DNA from: Cepaea nemoralis
Taxonomy: Eukaryota; Mollusca; Gastropoda; Stylommatophora; Helicidae
DNA length: 64,000 nucleotides
Reading direction: 5' to 3'
Assembly: GCA_014155875.1 (NCBI GenBank)
Contig: JACEFZ010003502.1
Location: 329,501-393,500, forward strand
How positions within the stretch are numbered: position 1 is the first letter of the stretch; each line of letters opens with the position of its first letter. Under the pieces are notes generated by a model. The model saw only the letters and a program-made list of their open reading frames with translations, did no database searches and was not told the DNA's origin. Below are positions 11,771 through 23,679 of this stretch, in pieces. Both the position numbers and the translations under genes were made by a program.

Positions 11771-11911
11771 CTGCTGCTGCTGCCGCTGTTCCATTTACAC
11801 AAGTTAATTGTTGGGGGAATATGTAAAGATCTTTCAAGTGCTCTTTCTAATGCTTTTTGTAAGTTGGTCTTCGTTTATCTAAGGTTGTTCTAACCGCAAC
11901 CAATAAATGAT

Positions 11912-11912
11912 C

Positions 11913-11995
<83 letters not shown>

Positions 11996-12069
11996 TAGTC
12001 GGGAACGGGAACTTATATGAATTAAATTAGATGCTCCACATCAGGGGCTGGGCGAAGCCGGGCCGGGTC

Positions 12070-12112
<43 letters not shown>

Positions 12113-12284
12113 TAGACAGACAGACAGATAGATAGTCGGGAACGGAAACGGGAGCTTATATGACTACTTTTATGAATTAAATGAGATGCTCCACACCAGG
12201 AGCCAGGCGATACCGGGCAGGTTCAGACAGACAGACAGATAGACAGACAGATAGACAGACAGACAGACAGACAGCCAGACAGCC

Positions 12285-12317
<33 letters not shown>
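11912..12317. repeat. (CAGA)n arrays alternating with the Helentron terminal module
   Basis: Three CAGA arrays, near 11912-11994, 12069-12131 and 12226-12317. Each is followed by a GTCGGGAACGGGA-type or AACGGGAATGGGA-type module that runs to GAAGCCGGGCCGGGTC (slightly diverged in the middle copy), so the element's last ~90 bp occurs three times in succession. Confidence 0.85.
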
Positions 12318-12411
12318 GGAACGGGAATGGGAGCTTATATGACTACTTATATGAATTAAATGAGATGCTCCCCACCAGGGACTGGGTGAAGCCGGGCCGG
12401 GTCTGCTAGTA

Positions 12412-14342
12412 TCTTGTATATTAAAAAGAATGTATGTGTGTCCTTTATGCGTTCGCGGACGGTCCATCCGATTGAGATGAAATTTTCTACACGTCTTCCT
12501 TTCATTCCAGCGCAGCCAACTGTGATATATTTTTAGTGTGAAATCGGCTGCTTACTTAATATTATTTAATTTTTCATTTTACATTGTAATTTATATACAG
12601 CGAGGGGACTTAACTCTAGAAAAGTTATTTCAAGGGGCATAACTTTTAATAACATTACTGTATAACTTACAGTCATATTGTTGCATCGTTTTCAAAGATT
12701 TATAAACTCTTTGTCTATAGTTATGTACCGGCATATGAGTTATAATAAATAATGATACAATCTTTAAGGCATTTTCAAAGTTTTCATAACAATAATGCAT
12801 AATGCATAACATTGTAACTCATCTTTTTATGCTTACGAAGTTATCTACAGTCATGCAGGTGATTAGAAACGGTTTTCATTAGAAATAATGGATGGTGTGT
12901 GGAAGGACATTCTTTTAAGTTACTTTATTTTGTTGTATGAATTTAATGAGACGCTACCTGCCAGAAGCTGGGCGAAGCCACGCCGGGTCAGATAGATAGA
13001 CAGACCCACCTTTTCGCTGCAGTTATCTACAGGCATATGCGTTATAATCCTCCTCCTCCTCCTCTCCCTCCTCCTCCTCCTACCCTCTTCCTCTTCCGCC
13101 TCCCCCTCTTCATTCCTCCACCTCCCTCTTTCTCCTCCTCCTCCTCTTCCTCCTCCTTCCTCATCCTCCTTCCTCCTCCTCCTTCCTCCTCCTCCTCCCT
13201 CTTCCTCCTCCTAGCTCCTCGCCCTCCTCCTAATCACTCCTCTTCCTTCCTCCTTCCTTCTCCTCCTCTCTCCTCCTACTCCCTCCTCCTCCTACGTCCT
13301 CCACTGCATCCTCCTCCTCCCTCCTCCTCTTTTTCTCCCTCCTCCTCCCCCTACCTCCTCCTCTCCTCTCCCTTACTCCTCCCTCTCCTCCTCCACTCCT
13401 CCTCCCTCTCCTCCTCTCCTCCTCATCCCCTCTCCCTCCTCCTCCATTCTCCTCCTCCCTCCTCATCCTCTCCTCCTCCTCCCTCTACTCCTCCCTCCTC
13501 CTCCCTCTATCTCTTCTCTCCTCCTCCTCTCTCCTCCTCCTCCCTCCTCCTCCATCCTCCCTCCTTCTCCTCTCCTCCTCCTCCCCCTCCTCCTCCTGTG
13601 TTCGTCTCCTCCCTCATCCTCCCTCCTCCTTCTCCTTCATCCTCCCTCTTCCTCCTCCCACCTCCTCCCTCTTCCTCCTCCTCCCTACTCCTCGTCCCCT
13701 CCTCCCTCCCATCCTCCTTCTTCCTCCCTCCTCCTCCCTCTTCTCCTCCTCCCTCTTCCTCCTCCTCCCTCCTCTCCTCCTCCCTCCTCCCCCTCCTCCT
13801 TACCACTCATCCTCCCTTCTCCTCCTCTCTTGTTCCTCCTCCTCTCTCCTCCATCCTTCCCCCCTCATCCTCCCTCCTCCTCCTCCTCCCTCTTCCTCCC
13901 CTTTCCTTCTCCTTCCCCTCCTCCTCCGCCCTCCTCCTCCCTTATCCCCCTCCTCCTCCTCCTCCTCCTCCTCCTCCCTCCTCGTCCTTCTCTCCTCCTC
14001 CTCCCTCTACGCCTCCTCCCTCCTCCTTCCTCCTCCTCCTCTCCTCCTCTTAATCCCTCCTCCTCCCTCCTACTCCTCCCTCCTCTTCCCTCCTCCTCCT
14101 CTTTCCGCCTATCTCTTCCTCCCTCCTCCTCCTCCCTCCTCCACCTCCCTCTTCCTCCTCCCAGCTCCTACTCCTCCTTTTTCTTCTTCTGCTGCTGCTG
14201 CTGCCGCAGCTCCATTTACCCAAGTTAATTGTTGGGGAAGATGTAAAGACCTTTCAAGTGCTCTTTCTAATGCTTTTTGTAAGTTGGTCTTCGTTTATCT
14301 AGGTTGTTCTAACTGCAACCAATAAATGATTAGACAGACAGG

Positions 14343-14382
<40 letters not shown>

Positions 14383-14604
14383 TAGTCGGGAACGGGAGCT
14401 TTTATGACTACTTATATGAATTAAATGAGATGCTCCCGACCAGGGACTGGGTGAAGCCGGGCCGGGTCAGACAGACAGACAGACAGACAACAGACAGACA
14501 GACAGACAGTCGGGAACGGGAACGGGAGCTTATATGACTACTTATATGAATTAAATGAGATGCTCCCCACCAGGGACTGGGCGAAGCCGGGCCGGGTCTG
14601 CTAG
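12412..14604. mobile_element. Helentron-like non-autonomous element H2, tandem to H1
   Basis: It begins TCTTGTATATTAAAAAGAAT two bases after the CTAG of H1 and ends with the same CGGGTCTG-CTAG at 14604. The start block (CGTTCGCGGACGGTCCATCC), the pyrimidine tract, the CTTTCAAGTGCTCTTTCTAA block, the CAGA arrays and the terminal modules lie in the same order as in H1. It also carries ~400 bp of unrecognised sequence (12540-12940). Confidence 0.65.
13048..14190. repeat. CCT-rich polypyrimidine tract, 1.1 kb
   Basis: Same composition and same downstream boundary (CTTCTTCTGCTGCTGCTGCT) as the H1 tract but half as long. Open frames in it are artefacts. Confidence 0.95.
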
Positions 14605-14622
14605 TGTGTGTGTATATATATA

Positions 14623-14682
<60 letters not shown>

Positions 14683-14714
14683 CTACTGGTTGGTGGTTGA
14701 TATATATATATATA

Positions 14715-14793
<79 letters not shown>

Positions 14794-14865
14794 AGAGAGA
14801 GAGAGAGAGAAGAGACAGACAGACAGACAGACAGACAGACCGACCGACCGACCGACCGACCGACC

Positions 14866-14903
<38 letters not shown>

Positions 14904-14905
14904 TA
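14605..14905. repeat. (TG)/(AT)n, (GA)n, (CAGA)n and (CCGA)n cluster
   Basis: An AT-rich run with one non-repeat island at 14681-14700, then GAGA, then GACA and GACC units. No gene. Confidence 0.92.
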
Positions 14906-14952
14906 GCGAATTAGACATGGCCGTGAACCAGTGTAAACATCTTGAAATGACT

Positions 14953-16388
14953 GTCCATACATCCATCAGTCGTGTACCATGCCGATAAGCGTGGACGGTC
15001 ATGTTCTGCCATCTCACTCGATCACCAGTGTCGTGGAACAGCTCCATGTTCCTGTCTCGACCATGCCACGTGGCCAAGCCATCCGGGTATTTACTTCTCA
15101 GTCTTCCCCTTGGTCTCTTCCCTTCGATCTTGCCAGTTGTCACCAAGTTCTCCAAGTCATTTCTTCTCATAACATGCCCACAAAATTGTGACTGTCTACG
15201 TCTAATGACTCTAATCAGTTTACGACCTTCATTTGTTTCTTGAAGGACTTATTCATTGGTCTTTCTGTCTGTCCATGGTATTCTTTGCATTTTCCTCAGA
15301 AACCACATTTCCACAGCCATCAGCTGTTTTTCAGCTTGACTGCTTATTGTCCACGCTTCACATCCATACAAAAGTACAGGTTCTATGTAGCACTTCAACA
15401 CTCTTTTTCTCGTTTCAATTGATATCATTTTATTGGTCAGTATGTTTTTCATCTTGCAAAAGGCTACCTTCGCAATGGCAATTCTTGTTCTAATCTCTTC
15501 AAGGCATCTCCCATCAGATGTTATGACTGTGCCGAGATAACTGTATCGATTCACTTGTTTAAGAATATGCCCATTTACTCGTATATCACATTGTGGTATT
15601 TCCTTCTTCCCAGTGACGACCATAATCTGTGTCTTCTTAATATTCAATTCTAACCCTAGTTGTTCACTGTGTGCAACAACCGCATCTACTAAATTTTGCA
15701 GGTCCTGTTCATTGTCTGCAATCAAGACTGTATCATCTGCATATCTAATGTTATTGATGTATCGTCCCCCAATGTTGATTCCTTCCATATCTTCTATATT
15801 TCTGAAAATATTTTCACTGTAACAGGGAAAAAAGATCTGGAGACATTACACATCCCGGTCTCACACCTCTTTTAATAGGCTGATATTGACCTACATCGTT
15901 ATCAATTCTGATGGCAGCTTGTTGTTTCTAATATATGTTTTTTTACAAGTCTAAGGTCTTTTCCATCAATTTGTAGATCTTCAAGCATCCTTATCATGTC
16001 GACATGTCTCACTTTATCGAAAGCCTTTGTGTAGTCAATAAAGCAAAGATATAGATCTTTGTTTACTTCTATAGAACGCTCAATTACTGTTCTCACCATA
16101 TACACAGCATTTACCGTGCCCTTGCCTTCTACAAACCCACATTGTTCTTCTCCTATTTCGGGTTGTATTTTCTTTCCAACTCTTGCATGATAATTCTCAG
16201 CAGAATCTTCGTGGTGTGGCTCATTATGGTAATAGTTCGATGTTGATCGCATTCCAAGGCTCCTGATTTCTTCGGGATTGCAATAAATATAGAATTACAT
16301 AATTCAGGAGGTATATCCCCTGTATCGTATATTGCGTTCAGCAGCCTGGTGACTTGGTCTATTCCATATTCTTCTAAGGCATTGATCA
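14953..16388 (-). mobile_element. RTE-2 LINE, 5'-truncated
   Basis: Minus-strand RT relic in open stretches 16153-16389, 15902-16252 and 15249-15788, with a C-terminal part up to about 15170. Motifs: FVEGKGTVNAVYMVRT, LCFIDYTKAFDKVRH (motif A), NNIRYADDTVLIAD (motif C), RKMQRIPWTDRKTNE and [11 protein letters not shown]. It ends TVHAYRHGT near 14965. It lacks the endonuclease and abuts a plus-strand RTE copy at about 16388, head to head. Confidence 0.88.
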
Positions 16389-16465
16389 TGTCATACTCGA
16401 GGATTTCAATACAAAACTAGGCAAGAAGAAGGTGAGTGGCGTGACTGGTGGCTATGCCCTAGTTC

Positions 16466-16989
16466 AGTGGTTCTCAACCGGTGGGGAATTCCCCCCCCCC
16501 ACCCAAGGGGGAATTTTGGGGAATTTTAGAAGGGTGAGACGTACAGAACCGTAAAGTATGAAGGGAAAAACAATATCAAGTAATCGGTTCTTGTATTAAC
16601 ACGATCTTGAAATAATCTTCATTTCCCCCCCCCCCACCCAAGGGGGAATTTTGGGGTTTCCAGGGGGGGGGGGGGGGAATGAAGATTATTTCAAGATCGT
16701 GTTAATACAAGAACCGATTACTTGATATTGTTTTTCCCTTCATACTTTACGGTTCTGTACGTCTCACCCTTCTAAAATTCATTTTATAACGTAAGTAGAC
16801 CCACAAATCATGTTTTATGTGGACGTCTAGACATGTTTTAGTATATGCTTCCATTATTACGTATACTGTGTAGGGGCGGCAGAGGGGGGATTTTTAGGTA
16901 GGAAATACGAAAGGGGGGGGGGGGGGGGAAATGACGTTCTGAAAATATGGTGAAGATCGGCACGGGCCAAAAAAGGTTGAGAACCACTG
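16466..16989. mobile_element. hAT-type MITE with 15-bp termini and 8-bp duplication
   Basis: The ends CAGTGGTTCTCAACC and GGTTGAGAACCACTG are exact inverted repeats and match the familiar hAT terminus. Flanks CCCTAGTT (16458-16465) and CCCTAGGT (16990-16997) form an 8-bp duplication with one mismatch, as expected for hAT. Removing the element rejoins the RTE-4 endonuclease frame (YALGDGN). Inside is a ~96-bp palindrome with arms at about 16527-16622 and 16679-16775, around a G/C-run loop. No transposase. Confidence 0.92.
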
Positions 16990-18130
16990 CCCTAGGTGAT
17001 GGGAATAAGAGAGGTGACAAATTAATAGCATGGGCAGAATATCATGAAATGATACTAGGTAACATCTGGTTCAAACACCATCCTAGACGATTATATACGT
17101 GGAAAACATCTGGATATAATATTCGCAATCATATTGAATACCTATCGATTCGAACCAGATTCAGAAGCAGTTTAGTAGGAGTAAAAACTAGACCATAAGC
17201 AGATGGACATAGTGACCATGTGCCAGGTATAGAAAAGATGAGGTTAAGACTTAGAACCATAAAAAAAAACCAAAGAATATCAAGTTATACTTAGCATTAC
17301 TTAAAACAGACACAGAAATTAGAGGAAGATACAATGCAACTGTAAAGAACAGATATAATGCCATGGAGATAATAGACTATTGATAAACAATGGGACATGT
17401 TGCGGGAATCAATCCAACATAAATTAAAAGAAATAATTCCACCTAATCATATAATTACAAAACAGAAATGGATGACAGACGCATGTTTTTCAGATGATGG
17501 ATGAAAGAAGAAAAAAAAAGATAAAGAAGAATATAATAGAATACATAAATAAATAGTAAATAAATGCAAAACGGCTAATGAAGTCTGCTGAATCAATAGT
17601 ACATGGACATGTGGACACACATTCCATGTATGAAGAAATACATACAATAACAGGTAGGAAAACACGAATTATCATTGGATGTTTAAAACTGAGAAACGGT
17701 GCAATATTGATGGGAGAAGATGATAAAAGTAAATAGATGGACATAATATCCGGAAGAGCTGTATGGTGATAGGAGACCGGATGTAAATATTCAAAAGAAT
17801 GGTGGGGGACCACCAATACTTGCAGTGGCAGTTGAAGATGCATTGCACACACGAAGAAAGGAAAGGCATCCTGTCCAGACCACATTACATTGGAGGAAGT
17901 TGAGGCCCTATGTGATTTTGGAATCGAAATATTGACAAAATTCCTAAATGACATCTACTCTAGTGGGTACATTCCTAGTGACCTATTAAAATGCATCTTT
18001 ATAGCTCTTCCAAAGAAACGAGGCGCTTTAGAATGGGAAGAGCATCGCACAATAATCTTATGAGTCATATGACAAAGCTGTTTCTGAGAATGAACAGTGT
18101 CGATTTAGAGAGGAAAAGGCACAAACAATG

Positions 18131-18260
<130 letters not shown>

Positions 18261-18336
18261 ATTCTAAGGACACTATTAGAAAGAGCTATAAATATATAAA
18301 CAGATCTTAAGTGATGTGTCATAGACGATGACGACG

Positions 18337-18342
18337 ACTACC

Positions 18343-18408
<66 letters not shown>

Positions 18409-18441
18409 GCAGCAGCAACAACAACAACAACAACAACAACA
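18337..18441. repeat. (ACA)n microsatellite
   Basis: About 33 units with a short AGC interruption, within RTE-4. Frames through it are artefacts. Confidence 0.95.
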
Positions 18442-19469
18442 ATTGACAACGTGAAACATGACGAATTAATACAATTACTAAAGCAACTGAACATTGACGG
18501 CAAGACCAGCAAATAATACAGAACATTTATAGGCAGCAAAAAGCAGCCATAAGAATAAACAACTTGGTAGGAACATGTCAGTATATAAAGAAGGGCGTCA
18601 GACAAAGTTGTGTAATGTCTCCAGATTTGTTCTAATTGTACAGTGGACATATAATACGATCCACAGAAATTATGTCTGCGATTCCGGTTGGTGGACATAA
18701 TATAAATAACCTACGTTATGCTAATGACACCATCTTGATAGCAATAAGTCAGAAGGAACTACAGGAAATAATAGAACATGAAACAAATGGGCCTTAGTTT
18801 GAATATAGAAAGACAGAAGTCATGGTGATATCAAAGAAACAGATTGTGCCTAAATGTGCAATAAAAGTAAATGACGTTATTTGGGGCACGTGCAGACATT
18901 CATATATCTAGGCACATGGATAATATCATATGGATGATGCATTCACTGAGATAAGGAAAAGAATAGGTCAATAATAAAATGTCCATTCTGTCAAATAAAG
19001 AACATTTTGTGCAAAAAGTTCTTGTCCTTTAAAGTTAGAAAAAAGAGTTCTTGCATGTTACATAGAACCAGTTTTAACATACGGCTACGAATCCTGGAAA
19101 TTAGCAAACAGACGAAAAAATTCATGGAAGATGTAGTTTTATAGAGGAATGCTGACAATTAACTGGAGCCAAAATGAGCAATCTGGACATTTTGAGGGAA
19201 GCTAAGTCACAAAGACAGATTATCACAAACATCAGAAAAAAGCAGTCATTATTTTATGATCACAGAATTAGACGACACAAACTGGAGCATTGCATATGTC
19301 ATGCCACGGGAGGGAGTCAACTTACAATTTGATCCATGCCGTCGGAGATCACAATTTGTGGAGAGGCGTGATCTCCCACGCCAGCCGACAAGGCACTGAA
19401 AGTTTACTATGATTTATGTTCAAACTATTCATGAGGAATGGCATTAAAAGTAAAAGCGGAGTCTCTGTT

Positions 19470-20000
19470 GGAGGATTGGCAATTGAATTGTTAAGGCCTT
19501 TGGAGTGTTTACGCTTGTGGCTACGGTTTGCATTCGCATTTTCCTCATGTTGGACTGGTAGTGCATGGTTCCGTCGCCCTGCTACTAAGTTGAGTGCCTG
19601 GCGCGACACTGTGAGCTGTGAATTTCATGTGAAATGCTTTTACATCTGTTCGCGGTTGTTTGTAGCGTGAAATGCATGCTCGAAATTATGGCGGTCGACC
19701 AGTCGAGGAACTGACTGGATTGCCTTATGCAGTAATGTGTGGCTGCTGGTTTTCTAGTGACTGCCGCTTCCATCGACTATGAACTGTATTTTTCGTGGAG
19801 GACTTGTGTGTTGGCATTTTGGAGGTAGCGCTATGCATAGTATATCTTTGCGAGCTGTTGGTTTGTCGAGAATCGTGTCTGTTCCACTTTTCACATGGGG
19901 CAGTGAGGAGCATTTTGTGTGATATTCTCTGGCACAGGAACGGAGCATAATGGGGACGACCCGTTGCCGTGAAGTTAGAACCGTGACTAATGATCGATGA
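19470..20000 (+). repeat. Unclassified ~530-bp interspersed repeat REP-A, copy 1
   Basis: Shared landmarks with three other copies are TTAAGGCCTTTGGAGTG, TGTTGGACTGGTAGTGCATG, GTTTTCTAGTGACTGCCGCT, and GGCACAGGAACGGAGCATAA at the far end. There is no coding potential. The copy at 20310 reads TTAAATACTG, a TATA-like site, at the equivalent of the start, so a solo LTR is possible but unproven. Confidence 0.7.
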
Positions 20001-20089
20001 CTATTCATTTATTATATCAATCAGTCCCTTAGAATGATGAAATTTAAGACAGCTGATCATGCCACAAGCCCCTCCCCCACCTCCTCTAT

Positions 20090-20285
20090 TTGTGTCCTAC
20101 TTTCATTGCATACTTGTGTAATGTAGTCTCTATCCTATCGTCAGTGTACGCTTGTGTGATGTAGTTTGTGTTCTACCTCCCTTGCGTGCTTGCGTGATGT
20201 AGTCAGTCTCCTACTGTCCTTGCATGCATGTGTGATGTAATTTGTGTCCTAATGTCCTTGCATCCTTGTGTGAGGTTAGTCATTT
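20090..20285. repeat. 38-bp tandem repeat, ~5 units
   Basis: Units resemble GTCCTACTGTCCTTGCATGC plus TTGTGTGATGTAGTTTGT. They lie between two REP-A copies in opposite orientation. Confidence 0.8.
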
Positions 20286-20309
20286 GTCTCCTTTTCAAGT
20301 TTACTATAA

Positions 20310-20770
20310 AGGGTCATCACACAATCCACCGTTTCTATGCCAGTAAATATCAAACAAAATGCTCCTCTCTGTCCCATGTGAAAAAAAATGGAACATATAG
20401 CAGTAGCGACAAACCAACAGCACAGACATACACGCATACATAACACCCGCTACTAAAATTACAGTTCAGTGTCGATGGAAGCGGCAGTCACTAGAAAACC
20501 AACTGTTGCACGCACATTACTGCATATTGCCAAACCTGCTAATTCAGCAACCAGCCGTCCGTCATTTTTCTCAACATGCAGTTCACAATATAAACAACCG
20601 TCGACATATGGAAAAGCATGCCACACGAAATCCACAGCTCACAGTGTCGCTCCACGCACATAACTCAGTAGCTTGGCGACGGAATCATGTACTACCAGTC
20701 CAACATGAGGACAGTATTTAAGCAAACCGTAGCCAGAAGCAAAAACACTCCAGATACCTTAGCTGCTCAA
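20310..20770 (-). repeat. REP-A copy 2, inverted
   Basis: The reverse strand carries the REP-A landmarks (GGACTGGTAGTACATGATTC and GACTGCCGCTTCCATCGACA). Together with copy 1 it forms a large imperfect inverted repeat around the 38-bp array. Confidence 0.7.
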
Positions 20771-20956
20771 CAGACTGACACATGAATAATATGAATGCTG
20801 TGCTTACAAACAACATGATATGCAACATATGTATCATATGTATGTATGCATACACATATATATGAGACCTACATAAACATGTATAAACATTCACCAAGAC
20901 CTACATAAATACACGCTACCACATAAACAATCACATACCCTTCGATCTCTGCATAC

Positions 20957-21026
<70 letters not shown>
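20957..21026. repeat. (CA)n microsatellite
   Basis: About 34 perfect CA units. Confidence 0.95.
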
Positions 21027-21029
<3 letters not shown>

Positions 21030-21032
<3 letters not shown>

Positions 21033-21595
21033 TTTCCCCTATTGTCCCACAATCACACACGTAAATAAACATGCCCCGACGTGCCAGCTTTCTCCAACAC
21101 TGCAAGAATAATATTATTTTCATCATCACGCAATCAGGCCAGCGAACAAACACAAAAATGTAAATTGACAAATGTGTTCATGCATGTTCACTGGACCGTG
21201 TCGTGTGAAGCGGTTTTATCACTATCAGTTTTAAACTCTGCGTGATTAAAATATCGGTTTCATCTACGGGGTTTCAACTTTCCCTCTTTCACGGATGACT
21301 TCGTCTGGAAATTGTTGGGTTTTACTTGGGTTCTTGTTTTCTCTTTTATTTTTCTTGTGAATTATACGAGTTGTTCTTTGGCAGAAAAGACACATATGAA
21401 AATGAACTGTTGGGTAGGTGGTTGGTTGATTGGTTGGTTGGCTGGCTGGTTGGATGTTTTGTTGATTGGATGGTTTGCTGGCTGTTTTGGTCTTTGGTTG
21501 GTTCGATGGTTCGATGGGTGGTTCCTTGGTTGGTTATATGATTGGTTGATGGGTGGTTTGTTGGGTTGATGGTTAATTGTATAGATGGGTGGCTG
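21030..21595. other. No gene seen; GGTT/GGTTGAT-rich stretch from 21416
   Basis: 21030-21415 holds nothing I recognise. From 21416 a degenerate GGTT/GGAT repeat runs into the CTT tract. Similar GGTT sequence recurs at 23680-24195. Confidence 0.6.
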
Positions 21596-21596
21596 G

Positions 21597-21785
21597 TTCT
21601 TCTTCTTCTTCTTCTTCTTCTTCTTCTTCTTCTTCTTCTTCTTCTTCTTCTTCTTCTTCTCTTCTTCTTCTTCTTCTTCTTCTTCTTCTTCTTCTTCTTC
21701 TTCTTCTTCTTCTTCTTCTTCTTCTTCTTCTTCTTCTTCTTCTTCTTCTTCTTCTTCTTCTTCTTCTTCTTCTTCTTCTTCTCTT
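21597..21785. repeat. (CTT)n microsatellite, ~62 units
   Basis: One phase break near 21660, otherwise perfect. It creates homopolymeric amino-acid frames on both strands. Confidence 0.97.
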
Positions 21786-21833
21786 CGTTCATCCGGAGTG
21801 TTTTTTTTCCAGATGTAATTGTGGTGCACCCTT

Positions 21834-22951
21834 ATGCACCCTGGGGCCTATACCCTTAAGCCAACACATCTGACTTTTGCGTGCGTTTTTGACCAGGTTA
21901 GCATTACTGGGGGACTCTTACTTTTGTGGTGCCGTCCACATCCCAGCTGCTCAAGTTAGACCGGTCGAATACTTCACGATCAGCCCTCAAGAGAAGGCAG
22001 GGACAATCCATGGGCATTATCCACCATCCAGGGAGGCTTCCATAGTTGCAGAGCCGACACATAGCGCTCTGGTGCTGGGCTCACCGAGGGAATCGTCACG
22101 TCCTGCTCATGGCTGTGTTAATTCCTCACTTCAATGTATTGGGCCTTTCGTTCGATACGGGCCATTCCCCGCACAAACCAGGGACGGTCGCACTGCAGAT
22201 GGTATCCACTCAGCGAGCTTTCGGTTCGAGCAAGTGCTAGTCGCTGTGCTCGGAAAACAAAATAGTTAGGGACTGTTCCGGGCATGACGGACATTCGGAA
22301 AACTAGCTAATCAGAGCTGTTCTGGACACGAAGGACATTCGGAATACTAGATAAACAGAGCTGTTCCGGACACGAAGGACATTCGGGATACTAGATAATC
22401 AGAGCTGTTCCGAGCACGAGGGGCATTTCACTCCGACATTTTTGTGTTGTGCTTGATTTATTTGCGCCCTTAGGCCAGCACATCGGACTTCAGCGGGCGT
22501 TTTTACGGGTTTGCCTTTACGAGGTTTTGAGGGACTCTTACTGTTGTGGTGTCGCCTGCATCTCAGCTGGTCAGGGTAGAACCGTCAAAGACATCACGGT
22601 CAACGCTCAAGGGAAGGCAGGGGCAGACCATGGGCATTCCCCGATATCCAAGGAGGCTTCCATAATTGCAGAGCCGGCACATGGCGCTCTGAGACTGGGC
22701 TCACCCAAGGAATCGACACGTCCTGCTCATGGCTGCTTTAATTCCTTACTGCCATGTATTGGACATTTTGTTTGCCACTGGTCGCTCCCCACACAAACCA
22801 GGGACGGACAGTCAGCAGACGACATCCACTCATCAAGCTTTTGCTTCGGACTTCCACTTAATGGATTTGCTAGCCAAGCGTTCCATGTCGTTACCCATGT
22901 TTGTTACCTTTCGAAAATAAAGTTTGTTTGTTTGTTTGTTTGTTTGTTTGT
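21834..22951 (+). repeat. Two diverged direct copies of an unclassified ~410-bp unit, with 44-bp tandem repeats between
   Basis: Units at 21834-22262 and 22461-22870 share GGGACTCTTACT-TTGTGGTG, AGGCTTCCATA-TTGCAGAGC and ACGTCCTGCTCATGGCTG. Between them (22270-22430) are about 3.5 copies of a 44-bp repeat around GAAGGACATTCGGAATACTA. The second unit ends with GAAAATAAAGTTTGTTTG and a (GTTT)n tail, a LINE/SINE-like finish. No clear protein is encoded. Confidence 0.65.
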
Positions 22952-23151
22952 CGTGTCAATGAGACGCTCTTCCACCTTTGCCCTCGCTCACTCTATGAGT
23001 ATAGATACAGACTTTCATCGTAACCATCGCGTACGACTGGGGTGCATTTCCACCTTTAGTAACCTCTCACGGGGTAGTCTATATGTGCTGCCGGCTCTGC
23101 ACCTTACCTCCATGTATCAGTGAGCGAGTAACGGCCAGGCCCTCTCTTCCG

Positions 23152-23278
23152 GGGATCCCTACTGGAACTATTAGTGTTGGAACTCTTCGCTGGTTGCTGA
23201 GGATGGAGACGGTGCGCTTATGGGAATGTCCCGAATGCTGTGATGTCGGTTCCTAGATCAATCAATCAATCAATCAAT
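23152..23278 (+). mobile_element. 3' end of the RNase H LINE family or its SINE
   Basis: AGTGTTGGAACTCTTCGCTG and GAATGCTGTGATGTCGGTTC followed by ATCA tail units. Only the last ~120 bp is present, so LINE and SINE origins cannot be told apart. Confidence 0.75.
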
Positions 23279-23679
23279 CCGGGGATCCCTCATAACCCCC
23301 AGTTGAGAACCTTCGGCAAGTACCTGGACTAAGCATTTAGCGTGCTCAGCATCTCACCTCCATTTTGAGGTAGGCGAGTATCGGCCCGGCTCTTACATTC
23401 AAGGGCTAATGGCTTACAGGCGTTCAGCCATATCCCTCAGCTGAGAGCCTTAGAATATGTGTCCGGAACAAGGATTAGTGGCACCGTGCGTCTGGCTTGA
23501 ACTTTTGACTGCTTTCCGCAGTCCACCTGCAGAGCAGCTTGCTGTGTCTCTCTTGGTTTGGTCCCTATCCAAAGGTCTGTCTGACTTGTAGTTGTGCTTC
23601 TGTCGACAAAGCTCTTAGGGTCACTGGGACACGCAAGCCCCTCTACCACGGCACGGCGGAGACACGCCAGAGGGAGGGT

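Larger units (their letters stand above)
9126..12409. mobile_element. Helentron-like non-autonomous element H1
   Basis: It starts TCTTAATATATAAATTAGGA and continues with the conserved block CGTTCGCGAACGGTCCATCC and GAGATGAAATTTTCTACACG. It ends GAAGCCGGGCCGGGTCTG-CTAG at 12409. A GCGAAGCCGG..CGGGT..GCTAGT end and a GATGAAATTT block near the other end are familiar from Helentron/HINE-type elements of animals. That comparison is from memory, not a search. Inside lie an RTE fragment, a 2.1-kb CCT tract and CAGA arrays separated by copies of the terminal module. No Rep/helicase is present. Confidence 0.65.

Noticed and set aside
9588..11807. 739-codon Ser/Pro/Leu-rich open frame
   Set aside because: It follows the CCT tract from end to end, has comparable frames in other phases and on the other strand, and contains no domain.
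21577..21873. Poly-Ser, poly-Leu, poly-Glu and poly-Lys frames
   Set aside because: All come from the CTT microsatellite.
22449..23123. 224-codon open frame
   Set aside because: It spans a non-coding duplicated unit and a GTTT tail, has no recognisable domain, and the sister unit has no equivalent frame.
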